NCBI GenBank assembly: GCA_017411715.1
Contig: JAFQPO010000003.1
Span: 1 to 56,972, forward strand
Reading direction: 5' to 3'
Length of the DNA: 56,972 nucleotides
Origin: Bacilli bacterium
GTDB taxonomy: Bacteria; Bacillota_I; Bacilli_A; ML615J-28; CAG-313
Under the pieces are notes generated by a model, which had not been told where the DNA came from, searched no databases, and worked only from the letters and a program-made list of their open reading frames with translations. Positions 16,871 to 27,090 of this stretch are shown here, one piece after another (positions within the stretch are counted from its first letter, which is position 1; each line of letters opens with the position of its first letter). The translations under genes were made by a program, and so were the position numbers.

Positions 16871-19450
16871 TTATTCTTCTTCAGCGTAAATTTTTTCTAA
16901 TAATGCTTTTAATGCATTATAGTTAGCTTGAACTGCTTCAGATGCGAATACAGGTTTACGAGTACGTGCAAGTACTAATCCTAATTCACTTTCATCTTCA
17001 ACAACTTCCATAGCTTTTAAGTAATAAGCTGTGATAATTCTTGTTTCAGCAGTACTTAATTTAACTGTAGAATCTTTTTCAATTGATTGATAATATTTTT
17101 CAATTAAGCTTTCGCTTGGTAAGAAAGTAGAACCATATGTATTATAAACGCTTGATGTAGCAGCTGTTAATACATATTGACCACCTTTAGATTCAGTTTC
17201 ATAGAAACCATCTACAACGTAAGTATTTTCTAGTTGTTTCTTAGAACTACTTGAAGCAAATTGTGAAGCAATTTTTTCGATTGCGCCATCTTCGTTGTAA
17301 ACAAGACCTAAAGTGATTCCATCCCATGCTGCTTTTAATAAAGCAACTTGTTCTTCTTCTAAATCATTTGCATGACTATAAGTAGTTGATGCAGTAACAG
17401 CAACTTTAACACCTGCTTTTTTAATTGTAGCAACTGTTAATTGACCAGAAACTACTTCATCACTATTAACACTTGAAGCATTATATTGACGAACAACTTC
17501 AGCTACACGGTCATATGCAGTAGCACCACGAGTAACATAAGCACCACTTGCATCTTTAGCTTCTGCTTTTTCAATTAGGTAAGCAACTAATGCTTTACCA
17601 TATGTATGAATTGTTTCAGCAGTTGCTAATTCTTCGAATTCATCAGCAAGATTATCACCGTTTAAGTCTGCAAAATATTCTAATGCGAAACCTTCTACAG
17701 AGAAGAATTTATCGAAAATTAATTGCATTTGATATTGTAATGTATAGAATGCAGCTTCACTGTTTGCAGCTTTAACAGCTTCATAAGATTGTTTAGCAGC
17801 TTCAAAATCAGCTAATTTTGTAGCATAATTTGAAGTTTCGTAAGAAGCTGTACGATATGCATTATATTTAGTGATATATTTATCGAATTCAGCAGCAATT
17901 GCTTTTGAAGCATCGTTAGAATATGGATAACGATTTTTGCTGTATTCTTCTAAAGCATCTTCATATAATGCACCACTAATAATAACATCATTAGCTTTAA
18001 CAACACCAAATTGATCACGTAAGAAGTTTTCAAAACCATAAGTTTTTGCATATCCATCAGCAACTAATGCACCTGCTTCTAATTGAGTTTTGAATGCTCC
18101 TAATTCGCTATCATAATATTTTTGGAATTTAGTGCTATCTAATACTTTATCATTAACGATGTCATAAACATCTTTGAATGATGTAGATGTTAATACTAAG
18201 TGTTGATTCATATAACCTACTGCAGATTCAATACCAAATCTACCAACAAGTTCAGTGTATAATTGATCAGCAGTTTTTTGACCACCATCATAACTAAACA
18301 TTACAGAACTTGATTCTTCAGTAGTTTTAGCGAAACCAGCATATTCAACTTTCATATTTGCATAAGCACCAGCGATTGATGCAGCAAATAATGCTTCTAA
18401 ACCTTCATCATAAATTTTGATGTTTTTGCTTTCACGAAGTTTGAATAAGTAGTAATTAATATGATTTGAAGTTAATGCATTTTTAATAGCTTGTGCTTTA
18501 ACTTCTGCATCTGTAACAGGAGTTTCACTAGCTTCATATTTATAAGCGATATATGCATTGTCATTAGCATAAGAGATAGGTGCAGTTGTATATTCACCAT
18601 CTTCTAATGTATCAAATACAGTTGATGCGATTGCAGTACTTACTTCATTTAATTCAGCTCTTGTGAATTTAGCATTTGAAATTCCATTACCTGCAACATC
18701 TTTTGCATAATCTTTACCATATGCTTCTTTGTATAAAGCTTTAAATAAAGTTTCAACTTCTGAAGCAGTGAATTTTTCACCACGAGTTCCGTCAGCAGCA
18801 ACTTTATATAAACCATCATACATATAACCTTTAGTATAAACATTGTGTGCTTCTAAAGCATGACGAGCTTCAGCTTCACTACGATAGTTAACTAAAATAA
18901 CTGTTACATTTGCTTCTGCTAATTGGTTTTTAGCATTTTCTAATTGAGCTTCTGTGAAGTAATCTTCTTTTGCGTTAGCTTCTTTTGTAAGTTCAGCTAA
19001 GCAATATAGATAACGACGATAATCTAATTTAAGATATTTATCAATTGCTTCTTCAGAATATAAACCTTCAGTTAACATACCATCCATGAAATCTTCATAT
19101 AATTTTTTGTTATCTTCAGTTTCTTTTTCTTCTGCTGTGATATCTTCATCACCATAAATTAGATTATTTAAATAAGCTTCATAACCTTCATTGTTAAATG
19201 CTGGTAAGAAAGCATCATCTAACATATCACACATAATTTCTACACCATGACTTGATAAAGCATTGTAGAAAATTTGGTTTTTAGTTACTTTATATTCACC
19301 TAATGTAACATAAACTTCATTAGGATTTGAAATTGTAGGTACTTGACTTGGGTATTTATAACTTTCATCATCCCCACATGATACAAGAGTTAATCCACAA
19401 AGGGCAACTACTAGAACTAATAATAAATTTTTAAAAATATTTTTTCTCAT
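16871..19450 (-). CDS. Giant lipoprotein, PrsA/SurA-like (paralogue 1)
   Basis: 859 residues. The signal peptide ends in LVSC with the lipid-bearing cysteine at 25, so the protein is tethered outside the cell. The next 60 residues (EVYVTLGEYKVTKNQIFYNAL) resemble the N-terminal strand-helix of PrsA/SurA foldases. The rest is acidic, helical, rich in Ala, Glu and Tyr, with no clear parvulin catalytic residues. The LDYRRYLYCLAELTKEA segment and the later GFENFLRD segment have counterparts in the next gene upstream, so the two are paralogues. The start is placed at the ATG 9 bases after AGGAGG; an ATG three codons earlier is possible. Role as extracellular chaperone or substrate binder is inferred from the fold hints only. 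Confidence 0.6.
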   Translation of the reverse strand: MRKNIFKNLLLVLVVALCGLTLVSCGDDESYKYPSQVPTISNPNEVYVTLGEYKVTKNQIFYNALSSHGVEIMCDMLDDAFLPAFNNEGYEAYLNNLIYGDEDITAEEKETEDNKKLYEDFMDGMLTEGLYSEEAIDKYLKLDYRRYLYCLAELTKEANAKEDYFTEAQLENAKNQLAEANVTVILVNYRSEAEARHALEAHNVYTKGYMYDGLYKVAADGTRGEKFTASEVETLFKALYKEAYGKDYAKDVAGNGISNAKFTRAELNEVSTAIASTVFDTLEDGEYTTAPISYANDNAYIAYKYEASETPVTDAEVKAQAIKNALTSNHINYYLFKLRESKNIKIYDEGLEALFAASIAGAYANMKVEYAGFAKTTEESSSVMFSYDGGQKTADQLYTELVGRFGIESAVGYMNQHLVLTSTSFKDVYDIVNDKVLDSTKFQKYYDSELGAFKTQLEAGALVADGYAKTYGFENFLRDQFGVVKANDVIISGALYEDALEEYSKNRYPYSNDASKAIAAEFDKYITKYNAYRTASYETSNYATKLADFEAAKQSYEAVKAANSEAAFYTLQYQMQLIFDKFFSVEGFALEYFADLNGDNLADEFEELATAETIHTYGKALVAYLIEKAEAKDASGAYVTRGATAYDRVAEVVRQYNASSVNSDEVVSGQLTVATIKKAGVKVAVTASTTYSHANDLEEEQVALLKAAWDGITLGLVYNEDGAIEKIASQFASSSSKKQLENTYVVDGFYETESKGGQYVLTAATSSVYNTYGSTFLPSESLIEKYYQSIEKDSTVKLSTAETRIITAYYLKAMEVVEDESELGLVLARTRKPVFASEAVQANYNALKALLEKIYAEEE

Positions 19451-19464
19451 TTCATTCACCCTCC

Positions 19465-22400
19465 TTATTTATTTAACTCCAATTTTTCTTCTTTTGTTGC
19501 AAGATAAGCATCAAAACGTTCTTTAGCTTTTGCGTCTGTGAATTTATAGTTTTGACCATTAGTTGTGCTTTCTACTTTTGCTTCTGTAGCATTTAAGCGA
19601 TGTTCTTCTAATAAAAGTTCATCTTCAACTTCAGCAATTGCACCATCATAGTAGTATTGTAATGCTGTAGTCATTTCTTTAGATAATTCATAATCTTCAG
19701 CAAATCCTAATTCAACTAATTTTTCTTTCTTATATGTTGCATCTTTCCATTCTTCTAATAGAGTTTCTTCATATAATTCGAAATATTTAGCAGAGAACAT
19801 TTTGTCAATTTGAGCAGCTTTAGTTGCTTCAGTTTCACTATCGAATACTAATTTTTCAGAAGTAGATACGATAGCAATCTTATGATAACCGAATTCAGTT
19901 GGGAATACGTTATCAACATGATATGGGCTTGAGAATGTTTCACCAACATAACCAGCAGCTTCAATCTTAGCATATTCTTCTTTTAATACATCTAAGAACC
20001 CTTGAACTAAGCTTGAACTATTGTTATATGTAGCAGCATTTTCAGGTTTGATTTTTAAACCAGCTTGTTTATATTTACCCCATTCTGGATCAGTCATATC
20101 AGCTTCACCATAAACAGTTTTAATATAAGCTAATTGTTCATATAAACCTTTTTTACCAGTTAATGATGCTTCAGCAAATACTTTATTAGCAAGTTCAACT
20201 GCTAATTCTTCTTGTTTTGCAGACCATTTTTCTTGAGTTGCGCCTTCTTTAGTTAAGTAGTCAGTTTGTGCAGCACTACCATCTAAGTCTTGGTCAACAT
20301 AAACAACTAAGTTGATTACTGATAATTCATAATATTCATCCCATAATTTTTCGATTTCAGCTCTTAATTCAGCATCAGTATAAGTTGATTCAATATAAGC
20401 TTCTTCTGCGTCGCTTTGTGCAACTAAACGAGCGATTAATTCATATTCATCTTCCATACATAATACATCACGTAAGAAGTTATCCCAACCATAGTCACCA
20501 CCGAAACCTTCAGAAGTTTCATAGTAACCAGCATTGAAGTAATATTTTAAAGTTTTAACATTATCTTTTAATGCAGTTCTAATAGCTTCTTTATCGTATT
20601 TTTCACCAGTTTCAGGATTGTAAACTTTATTGAATTCTTTGTTGCTTAATAACATATGAACATACATTAAGTTATCAATAACAAGTGCACCATATTGTTC
20701 TTCTAATAATTCAAATAATTTTTGAGCAGTAACTTCTTTAGTTGCACCATCTACTTCATATTGGAATGCGATAGTTTTGCTATTTTTCTTGTTTAGCTTA
20801 TATGCAGTATAATCTACACCTTCAGTTAGTTTTAATGTAGTACCATGTAAAGCATTATATTGGCTACCATATTTATGATCCATAACGTGGTCATAGATTT
20901 TTAAACCAGCTTTAGCACGGTTAGCATATAATAAACGTTCTTGTTCAGTAGAAGTTAATTTTTCTTCTAATAAATAAGCTTTGATTTCTGCTTTTAAAGC
21001 TTCACTTGGTTGTAATTCACCAGTTAATGCAGCGAAATCTACAACTTCAGTTGACTTTTTAGCTTTTTGGCCAGCTAATTTAATAGCTAAGAAATATTGA
21101 TCCATTGTAACTGATGTACTTTGACCAGCATAGTTAATTAATGATGATTTTGTATAAGTGTCAGTGAATTCAGTTTTTTCAGTTTCACCAGGGAATTTTA
21201 AAGTAGTGAATAATTGAGAATTAACTTTTGAATTCATTGCAGTTGCTTCATCACCACTGAAAACAAAACGAGAGAATTTATTATAACCTTCAGCAGAATC
21301 TTTACCATCGAATTTAGCAAGATTTTCAAAGTTGAATTTTACTTCTGTATATGCTTCAGTTTTAACTTTATCTGATTCTTCACCAGTATATTTATCAGTT
21401 ACTTTTTCAGTTTCTTCTTCATGTTCAATAACTTCATAATGAACGCCTTCTTTAAGAACTTTATATTCAGCTTTTACATTACCTTCAACGTCAAATACAT
21501 TTACATCACCTTCAGCAACAAAGTATGCATATAAATAGTTGTAAATTTCAACAAATAATAATTCTACTTCTGCTTGTGTTAAGTAATTATCTTTTTCAAG
21601 TTCTTTAATTTCAGCTTCAATTTCTTTGATTTCTTCTACATGATTTAATGCTTCAAATTCAGCTTCTTTAGCTACTTCTTTATAAGCTTTTTCTAATGCT
21701 TCGATTTCAGCAAGTTTAGCTTTAATTTCAGCTTGTTTTTCAGCTTTAACTTCAGCATTAGGTTCTTTTAATTCATCGAAAGCATCTTTTAAATCTTCTA
21801 ATTCTGAATTAGCACTATTTAAAGCTTTTTCAGCAGCTTTAATTGCATCTGTATCTAAAGTTTTTTCTAATTCTTTAACTGCTGCTTCATTAGCTTTTGC
21901 TTCATCTTCTAATTCATCTTTTTTAACTTCTAATTCAGCAACTTTAATTTCATTAGCTTTATTTGCAAATAAATTTACCCAACCAGAGCTAGATAATTCA
22001 ATACCGAATTTTTTAAGAATTGCTTTACCTTGAGCTTCACTATCAAATACTACAACAATACCAGTAGCACTTGCAGCAAGGCTGTCAGCATATTTACCTT
22101 CATAACCTTTTTGATATTCATCAAATGTAAAATCTACAGCAGCTTTTTCAGCTTCAAATGCAGATTTTGCGTAAAGATAACGACGATAATTTAATTCTTG
22201 ATAATTTTTAATATCTTGTTCTGTACGATAGCCTTGTAATTTTAAATTGTTTTTGTAAACTTTTTCAGCTTCTGCTTTTTCTTCTGCATCTAATTCTTTA
22301 TAATTTGTGCCATAAACAGCTTCATTTACAAATTCAATATATTCTTCACTTGTTGTATCAACAGTAAGACCTTTTAATAAATCTGTGTCAACTAAATCTT

Positions 22401-22617
22401 TTAATTTAGAAACACCGTATGAGTATCTTAGATTGATATACATTTTTTCATTAGTAATTGTGTATCCATCTAAAACAGCATATGATCCTTTTGGATCTTC
22501 AATTTTAGGGTTTTTAACTTTCCCTGTAAATAACCCAACTATAAGTGTGATTACTAAGATTACTAATAACCCACAAATAACGGGTAAAGCTACTTTAAGC
22601 GCTTTTTTTCCACTCAT
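19465..22617 (-). CDS. Giant membrane-anchored PrsA/SurA-like protein with coiled coil (paralogue 2)
   Basis: 1050 residues. One N-terminal membrane helix (about 10-31) without lipobox anchors a large outside domain. The start of this domain (SYAVLDGYTITNEKMYINLRYSYG) and the NYRRYLYAKSAFEAEKA segment match the neighbouring lipoprotein. Residues about 225-345 form a long Glu/Lys/Ala coiled coil that the neighbour lacks. Near residue 905 the stretch VFPTEFGYHKIAIV resembles the end of a PpiC/parvulin domain, where FGYHII is typical. Only 14 bases separate it from the next gene, so the pair is an operon with this gene first. It starts at an ATG after AAGGAGTG. A foldase or scaffold role at the cell surface is inference. 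Confidence 0.6.
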   Translation of the reverse strand: MSGKKALKVALPVICGLLVILVITLIVGLFTGKVKNPKIEDPKGSYAVLDGYTITNEKMYINLRYSYGVSKLKDLVDTDLLKGLTVDTTSEEYIEFVNEAVYGTNYKELDAEEKAEAEKVYKNNLKLQGYRTEQDIKNYQELNYRRYLYAKSAFEAEKAAVDFTFDEYQKGYEGKYADSLAASATGIVVVFDSEAQGKAILKKFGIELSSSGWVNLFANKANEIKVAELEVKKDELEDEAKANEAAVKELEKTLDTDAIKAAEKALNSANSELEDLKDAFDELKEPNAEVKAEKQAEIKAKLAEIEALEKAYKEVAKEAEFEALNHVEEIKEIEAEIKELEKDNYLTQAEVELLFVEIYNYLYAYFVAEGDVNVFDVEGNVKAEYKVLKEGVHYEVIEHEEETEKVTDKYTGEESDKVKTEAYTEVKFNFENLAKFDGKDSAEGYNKFSRFVFSGDEATAMNSKVNSQLFTTLKFPGETEKTEFTDTYTKSSLINYAGQSTSVTMDQYFLAIKLAGQKAKKSTEVVDFAALTGELQPSEALKAEIKAYLLEEKLTSTEQERLLYANRAKAGLKIYDHVMDHKYGSQYNALHGTTLKLTEGVDYTAYKLNKKNSKTIAFQYEVDGATKEVTAQKLFELLEEQYGALVIDNLMYVHMLLSNKEFNKVYNPETGEKYDKEAIRTALKDNVKTLKYYFNAGYYETSEGFGGDYGWDNFLRDVLCMEDEYELIARLVAQSDAEEAYIESTYTDAELRAEIEKLWDEYYELSVINLVVYVDQDLDGSAAQTDYLTKEGATQEKWSAKQEELAVELANKVFAEASLTGKKGLYEQLAYIKTVYGEADMTDPEWGKYKQAGLKIKPENAATYNNSSSLVQGFLDVLKEEYAKIEAAGYVGETFSSPYHVDNVFPTEFGYHKIAIVSTSEKLVFDSETEATKAAQIDKMFSAKYFELYEETLLEEWKDATYKKEKLVELGFAEDYELSKEMTTALQYYYDGAIAEVEDELLLEEHRLNATEAKVESTTNGQNYKFTDAKAKERFDAYLATKEEKLELNK

Positions 22618-22687
22618 GTTTTATACACTCCTTCATTCGTCATAAAGTTAACAATAATATAATACCAAATTTCCTCCAAAAAAACAA

Positions 22688-22707
22688 ATGAAATACCATT
22701 ATTTCAT
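22688..22707. promoter_or_regulatory. Perfect inverted repeat, possible operator
   Basis: ATGAAATA and TATTTCAT form a perfect 8-base dyad around CCAT, in the region between the giant gene pair (minus) and the YjcZ-like gene (plus). It has no T run, so it is a better candidate for a protein-binding site than for a terminator. No regulator is identified. Confidence 0.35.
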
Positions 22708-22839
22708 ATAAATTTCACATAACTTCATCTTCTTTTTTTTATTTTTCCCAAAACTTATTTTTTTATTTCTAAAATTAGGCATTTATAATGGCCATTTTAC
22801 CTTGGATTTACGTAGAATAAAAGCGGAAGGAGGTTCATT

Positions 22840-22929
22840 ATGAATCAATGTCGTCAAGAATACGGATATGCATTTATCCTTGTATTATTCATTTTGTTAG
22901 TTATTATTGGTGCTTGCTGGGCATTCTAA
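22840..22929 (+). CDS. YjcZ-like tiny sporulation membrane protein
   Basis: A 29-residue protein, MNQCRQEYGYAFILVLFILL followed by VIIGACWAF. The core YGYAFILVLFILLVIIGA is close to the YjcZ/tiny-TM family of Bacilli, whose members read GGFALIVVLFILLIIVGA and are made during sporulation. It has one membrane helix and unusual cysteines on both sides of it. A strong ribosome site (GGAAGGAGG) lies 6 bases before the ATG and an intrinsic terminator lies 16 bases after the stop, so it is a true separate gene. A TATAAT at 22784-22789 could be its -10 box, but a sporulation-specific promoter could not be read. Confidence 0.75.
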   Translation: MNQCRQEYGYAFILVLFILLVIIGACWAF

Positions 22930-22945
22930 TTAACTATCCCTAAAG

Positions 22946-22975
22946 ACGCAAAGTAATGCTTTGCGTTTTCTTTTT
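22946..22975 (+). terminator. Terminator of the YjcZ-like gene
   Basis: Perfect 8-bp stem ACGCAAAG/CTTTGCGT (22946-22966) followed by TTTCTTTTT. Confidence 0.88.
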
Positions 22976-22978
22976 AAC

Positions 22979-23007
22979 TAGACAAATCATTCTAATTATG
23001 ATATAAT
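22979..23007 (+). promoter_or_regulatory. walJ operon promoter
   Basis: TAGACA, 17-base spacer, TATAAT in the extended form TATGATATAAT, 20 bases before the walJ start. Confidence 0.85.
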
Positions 23008-23027
23008 AGTTTCGTTAGAGGTAAGTT

Positions 23028-23801
23028 ATGAAAATAATTGTTTTAGCTAGTGGCTCTAAAGGTAATGCCACTTATATCGAAACTGAATCTGCTAAAATAT
23101 TGATTGATGCGGGGATTAGTTATAAACAACTAAAAACTCGCTTTCAAGAAAGACATCTTACACTTGATAAACTCGATGCTATTTTGGTTACTCATGAACA
23201 CTCTGATCACATTGGTCATTTAGCAACTGTTGCTAAAAACACTAAAGCAACAGTCTATATTCATGAAAAAAGTTTTAATGCTTTGTCGAAAATAGATCAA
23301 ATGCAATTCAAGTATTGTTTTATTGAAGCAGATACTATTTACAAAATTAAAGATTTAAACTTTGTTCCTATCATTGCTAGTCATGATGCTAAAAATACTT
23401 TTGGTTATCTATTTAAAACCGACAAACACACTGCTTGTTACTTAACAGACACTGGTGTTGTCAATAAAAAGTATTTACCTATTTTAAAAACCATTGAGCT
23501 TTTAATAATAGAATCTAATCATGATGTAGATATGTTACTAAATAGTAACCGCATCTTCACTCTAAAACAAAGAATACTTTCACCATATGGACATTTATCT
23601 AATGTAGAATGCGCAAACCTCTTAAAAGATGTTGTCTCAAGCAAAACAAAACATGTAATTCTTGCTCATTTAAGTGAAGACTGCAACACACCTGAGGCTG
23701 CATATAATGCAAGCTATGAAATATGTAAAGCCAAAAATGTTAAACTATCAATTGCTAATCAACATGAAGCAACTGAACTATTTGATTTGGAGACCGCATG
23801 A
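23028..23801 (+). CDS. walJ: MBL-fold metallohydrolase WalJ/YycJ
   Basis: 257 residues of the metallo-beta-lactamase fold with the metal site HEHSDH at 56-61 and later His/Asp ligands (ASHDAK, TDTG, LAHLSEDCN). WalJ (VicX) is a nuclease-like protein tied to the WalRK cell-wall response and DNA replication in Bacillota. walR and walK are not in this window, but the following rlmH is the usual neighbour downstream of walJ in Bacilli. The stop codon TGA overlaps the rlmH ATG (ATGA), showing translational coupling. It heads a four-gene unit walJ-rlmH-(membrane protein)-uvrB. Confidence 0.9.
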   Translation: MKIIVLASGSKGNATYIETESAKILIDAGISYKQLKTRFQERHLTLDKLDAILVTHEHSDHIGHLATVAKNTKATVYIHEKSFNALSKIDQMQFKYCFIEADTIYKIKDLNFVPIIASHDAKNTFGYLFKTDKHTACYLTDTGVVNKKYLPILKTIELLIIESNHDVDMLLNSNRIFTLKQRILSPYGHLSNVECANLLKDVVSSKTKHVILAHLSEDCNTPEAAYNASYEICKAKNVKLSIANQHEATELFDLETA

Positions 23802-24256
23802 TTACAATTTTAGCCGTTGGTAAAATAAAAGAAAAATATTTAACAGATGGGATCAATGAATATCTAAAAAGACTATCAATCTATGAACAAATAAAAATAG
23901 TTGAGTTAAAAGAAACAACTAACTTACCAATTCAAGAAAACATTAAAAAAGAAGGCGAATTGATTCTTTCTAAAATTAATCCTGCAGACTATGTTATTAC
24001 TTTAGAAATTAAAGGTCAAAATATAACTAGCGAGGAATTGGCTAACAAGCTAGAAAACTTAAAAACTTACGGAACTACTAATATTGTATTTATTATTGGT
24101 GGCTCAAATGGTTTATCAAATGATGTAATCAAAAGAAAAAACTTTGGTTTATCTTTTTCTAGTTTTACTTTTCCCCACCAACTAATGAGATTAATTTTAA
24201 TAGAACAAATTTATCGTGCTTATACAATCATTAATCACAAAGAATATCACAAATAG
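23798..24256 (+). CDS. rlmH: 23S rRNA (pseudouridine1915-N3)-methyltransferase RlmH
   Basis: 152 residues, near the family's 155-160. A trefoil-knot SPOUT methyltransferase that methylates pseudouridine 1915 in helix 69 of 23S rRNA. The SAM-binding knot reads FIIGGSNGLSNDV and the C-terminal FPHQLMRLILIEQIYRAY...YHK stretch is diagnostic. The start overlaps walJ by four bases. Confidence 0.96.
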   Translation: MITILAVGKIKEKYLTDGINEYLKRLSIYEQIKIVELKETTNLPIQENIKKEGELILSKINPADYVITLEIKGQNITSEELANKLENLKTYGTTNIVFIIGGSNGLSNDVIKRKNFGLSFSSFTFPHQLMRLILIEQIYRAYTIINHKEYHK

Positions 24257-24272
24257 AAAGGAATTATAATTT

Positions 24273-25109
24273 ATGAATATTGCAATAAACATTTCTTATT
24301 TAGCTGTCAACGTTGTTTTCTTAGCCGCTTATCTTACTAACTTTATCCTCGTGTTAAAGCGCGACATGAAAGCAAAAAAGGCTCTTCGCACATCACCTTG
24401 TGAAATTGATGCAACTGTTAAAGATATCCAATCAAATGGAAAAAGAATTTTCTTATTAGTTGACTTTATGAGCCCTGTATCTTACACTGCATTTACACAT
24501 CAATATGAATTTGTACCAGGTGAAATTAATCCTGAAGATTATTACAAAGGTCAAAAAGTAACTTTAATTTACAATGATGTTAAAGACGAAAAGAAAGTTT
24601 TAAACTTCCCTCTTCTTCTAAAAGGTTCTAAAATTAAATTAGATAAAGGCCCACTTTTCACTAACATTCTTATGACACTTGTAGCTGTATATGGTACAGT
24701 TAATCATTTAGTACAATGTTTCTTAAATAATGCTTTCGTTAACAATGAAGTAACTATTGTAACATTATATGGTAACTATTTCTATCCATTTATTATCCTA
24801 CTATTATACACTGTCTTAATTACTTATCTTGTTGATAGTTTAATCAACGCACCTAAAGGTGACAATCAAAACTATTTAAAACTTTATGGTATCAGAAGTA
24901 AAGCACGTGTAACAACATTTAAATTTGTTGGTACTAAAAATCAAAAAGGATTCCGTGAATCAGCAATGCAAATTGAATACTATACTTCTACTGGTGAAAA
25001 AATTAACACAAGAATTTCTTCATACCTTTATAGTGAAACTCAAGAAGAATATGTTGATATCATCTATGACGCAAAGAATCCTAAAAACGTTGTTTATTTA
25101 AGAGCTTAG
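24273..25109 (+). CDS. Membrane protein with duplicated DUF3592-like domain
   Basis: 278 residues. It has one N-terminal membrane helix (about 5-27), a soluble beta-rich segment (about 45-115), two further helices (about 127-150 and 165-190), and a second beta-rich segment to the end. Both soluble parts end in a phrase of the type [17 protein letters not shown] and [17 protein letters not shown], which is typical of DUF3592-like domains, so the protein looks like an internal duplication. The function is unknown. It lies 16 bases after rlmH, with a GAAAGGAATT ribosome site, and one base before uvrB, so it is part of the walJ operon. Confidence 0.6.
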   Translation: MNIAINISYLAVNVVFLAAYLTNFILVLKRDMKAKKALRTSPCEIDATVKDIQSNGKRIFLLVDFMSPVSYTAFTHQYEFVPGEINPEDYYKGQKVTLIYNDVKDEKKVLNFPLLLKGSKIKLDKGPLFTNILMTLVAVYGTVNHLVQCFLNNAFVNNEVTIVTLYGNYFYPFIILLLYTVLITYLVDSLINAPKGDNQNYLKLYGIRSKARVTTFKFVGTKNQKGFRESAMQIEYYTSTGEKINTRISSYLYSETQEEYVDIIYDAKNPKNVVYLRA

Positions 25110-25110
25110 A

Positions 25111-27090
25111 ATGAATAAAAAATATTTCGATTTAGTATCTCCTTATGAACCAAAAGGAGATCAACCTGATGCCATATCGAAACTAACAACAAACATCTTA
25201 AATGGTGTTAAAGAACAAACTCTCTTAGGGGCAACCGGAACTGGTAAAACATTCTCGATTGCCAAGGTTATCGCAAATACAAACAAAAAAACTTTAGTGT
25301 TAGCACACAACAAAACTTTAGCTGGTCAATTATACAGTGAATTAAAATCTTTCTTCCCTAACAATCATGTTGAATATTTCATTTCATACTATGATTACTA
25401 TCAACCAGAAGCATATGTCCCAAGTAAAGATATGTACATTGAAAAAGATTCTTCCATCAATGATGAAATCGACCAAATGAGACACGCTGCGACAAGTTCA
25501 ATCCTTGAATATGATGACACAATTGTTGTTGCCAGTGTTTCATGTATCTATGGTATCGGTGATCCAGATGATTATAAAAATGCTAGTTTAACTATCAGAA
25601 AGAATCAAGAAATTTCTCGTGATAGTATTATTGAAAAATTAATCGAAATGCAATTTGTTAGAAACAACATCGAATTTAGTCGTGGTACTTTTAGAGTCAA
25701 AGGTGATAATTTAGACATTATCCCTACTTCTTATACTAATGAAGGTATCCGAATTTCTTTTGATTTTGATGAAGTATCCAAGATCGCAACATTTGATGTA
25801 ACAACTGGTCATTTACTAACTTACATCGACGTTATTACAATTTTCCCAGCTACTCACTTTATGTTAAATAGTGATAAAAAGGAAGAAGCGATTAGACGTA
25901 TTGAAAAAGAACTAGAAGAAAGAATAAACTACTTTGAACAAAATAAAATGCCACTTGAGGCTGAACGTATTAAAGAACGAACTAAATATGATTTAGAAAT
26001 GTTAAAAGAAGTTGGCTTTTGTTCAGGCATCGAGAACTATTCAAGACATCTAAGTTTAAGAGCTGAAGGAGAAACTCCTAGTGTTTTACTAGACTTCTTC
26101 GGTGATGACTACTTACTAGTTATTGATGAATCACACGTCACACTACCTCAAGTAAGAGGAATGTTTAATGGTGACAGAAGTAGAAAACAAACACTTGTTG
26201 ATTATGGATTCCGTTTACCAAGCGCTCTTGATAACAGACCTTTAAACTTTGATGAATTTACTGATAAAATTAATCAAGTAGTATACGTTTCCGCAACCCC
26301 TGGTGACTATGAGCTTGAAAGAAGCTATGAAGTTGTCGAACAAATTATTAGACCAACTGGTCTATTAGACCCAACTATTGAAATTAGACCTACCGCTAAT
26401 CAAATTGATAATATCTTAAAAGATCTAAAAAAACAAATCGCAAATGGACATAAAACTCTTATTACAACTTTAACAATCAAAATGAGTGAAGACTTAACAG
26501 CTTATTTAAAAGAAATGGGAGTTAAAGTAGCTTACTTACATTCTGAAATCAAAGCCTTAGAAAGACTAGAAATCATTAGAAAACTAAGACAAGGAGTTTA
26601 TGATTGTATTGTTGGAATTAATCTTTTACGTGAAGGATTAGATATTCCTGAGGTTAGTTTAATTTGTATTTTAGATGCGGATAAAGAAGGTTTCTTAAGA
26701 AGTACACGCTCATTAATCCAAACAATAGGTCGCGCTGCTAGAAACTCTGAAGGTCATGTTGTGATGTATGCGGATAAAGTTACTGATTCAATGGCTAAAG
26801 CAATTGAAGAAACTTACAGAAGACGATCTATTCAAGAAGAATATAATAGACAAAATAATATTATTCCAACAACTATCATCAAAGAAATCGGTGATTCTCT
26901 TTCTATCATTCAAGAAGCAACTAGTAAGACTTCAATTGATTTTGATGAAGTATCTAATTTATCAATTGTTGAAAAACGTAAACTTATTAAAGAATTAGAA
27001 GATAATATGAAAAAAGCTGCTAAAGAACTTAATTTCGAAGAAGCAATGATTTTAAGAGACACTATTTTAGAAATAAAATCATCAATGTAA
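25111..27090 (+). CDS. uvrB: Excinuclease ABC subunit B
   Basis: 659 residues, full length. UvrB is the DNA-damage verifying helicase-like subunit of nucleotide excision repair; it receives DNA from UvrA and recruits UvrC. Seen are Walker A GATGTGKT near residue 39, the [12 protein letters not shown] beta-hairpin region, the DESHVT box, helicase motif VI (QTIGRAARN) and the C-terminal UVR domain ([18 protein letters not shown]) that contacts UvrC. uvrA, normally next to uvrB, is not here. It is the last gene of the walJ unit, and a terminator starts directly after its stop codon. Confidence 0.97.
   Translation: MNKKYFDLVSPYEPKGDQPDAISKLTTNILNGVKEQTLLGATGTGKTFSIAKVIANTNKKTLVLAHNKTLAGQLYSELKSFFPNNHVEYFISYYDYYQPEAYVPSKDMYIEKDSSINDEIDQMRHAATSSILEYDDTIVVASVSCIYGIGDPDDYKNASLTIRKNQEISRDSIIEKLIEMQFVRNNIEFSRGTFRVKGDNLDIIPTSYTNEGIRISFDFDEVSKIATFDVTTGHLLTYIDVITIFPATHFMLNSDKKEEAIRRIEKELEERINYFEQNKMPLEAERIKERTKYDLEMLKEVGFCSGIENYSRHLSLRAEGETPSVLLDFFGDDYLLVIDESHVTLPQVRGMFNGDRSRKQTLVDYGFRLPSALDNRPLNFDEFTDKINQVVYVSATPGDYELERSYEVVEQIIRPTGLLDPTIEIRPTANQIDNILKDLKKQIANGHKTLITTLTIKMSEDLTAYLKEMGVKVAYLHSEIKALERLEIIRKLRQGVYDCIVGINLLREGLDIPEVSLICILDADKEGFLRSTRSLIQTIGRAARNSEGHVVMYADKVTDSMAKAIEETYRRRSIQEEYNRQNNIIPTTIIKEIGDSLSIIQEATSKTSIDFDEVSNLSIVEKRKLIKELEDNMKKAAKELNFEEAMILRDTILEIKSSM

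Noticed and set aside
23796..23803. TGA read as tryptophan (code 4), suggested by the mycoplasma-like base composition
   Set aside because: walJ ends in TGA within an ATGA overlap, tryptophans are TGG, and household proteins have normal lengths under the standard code.
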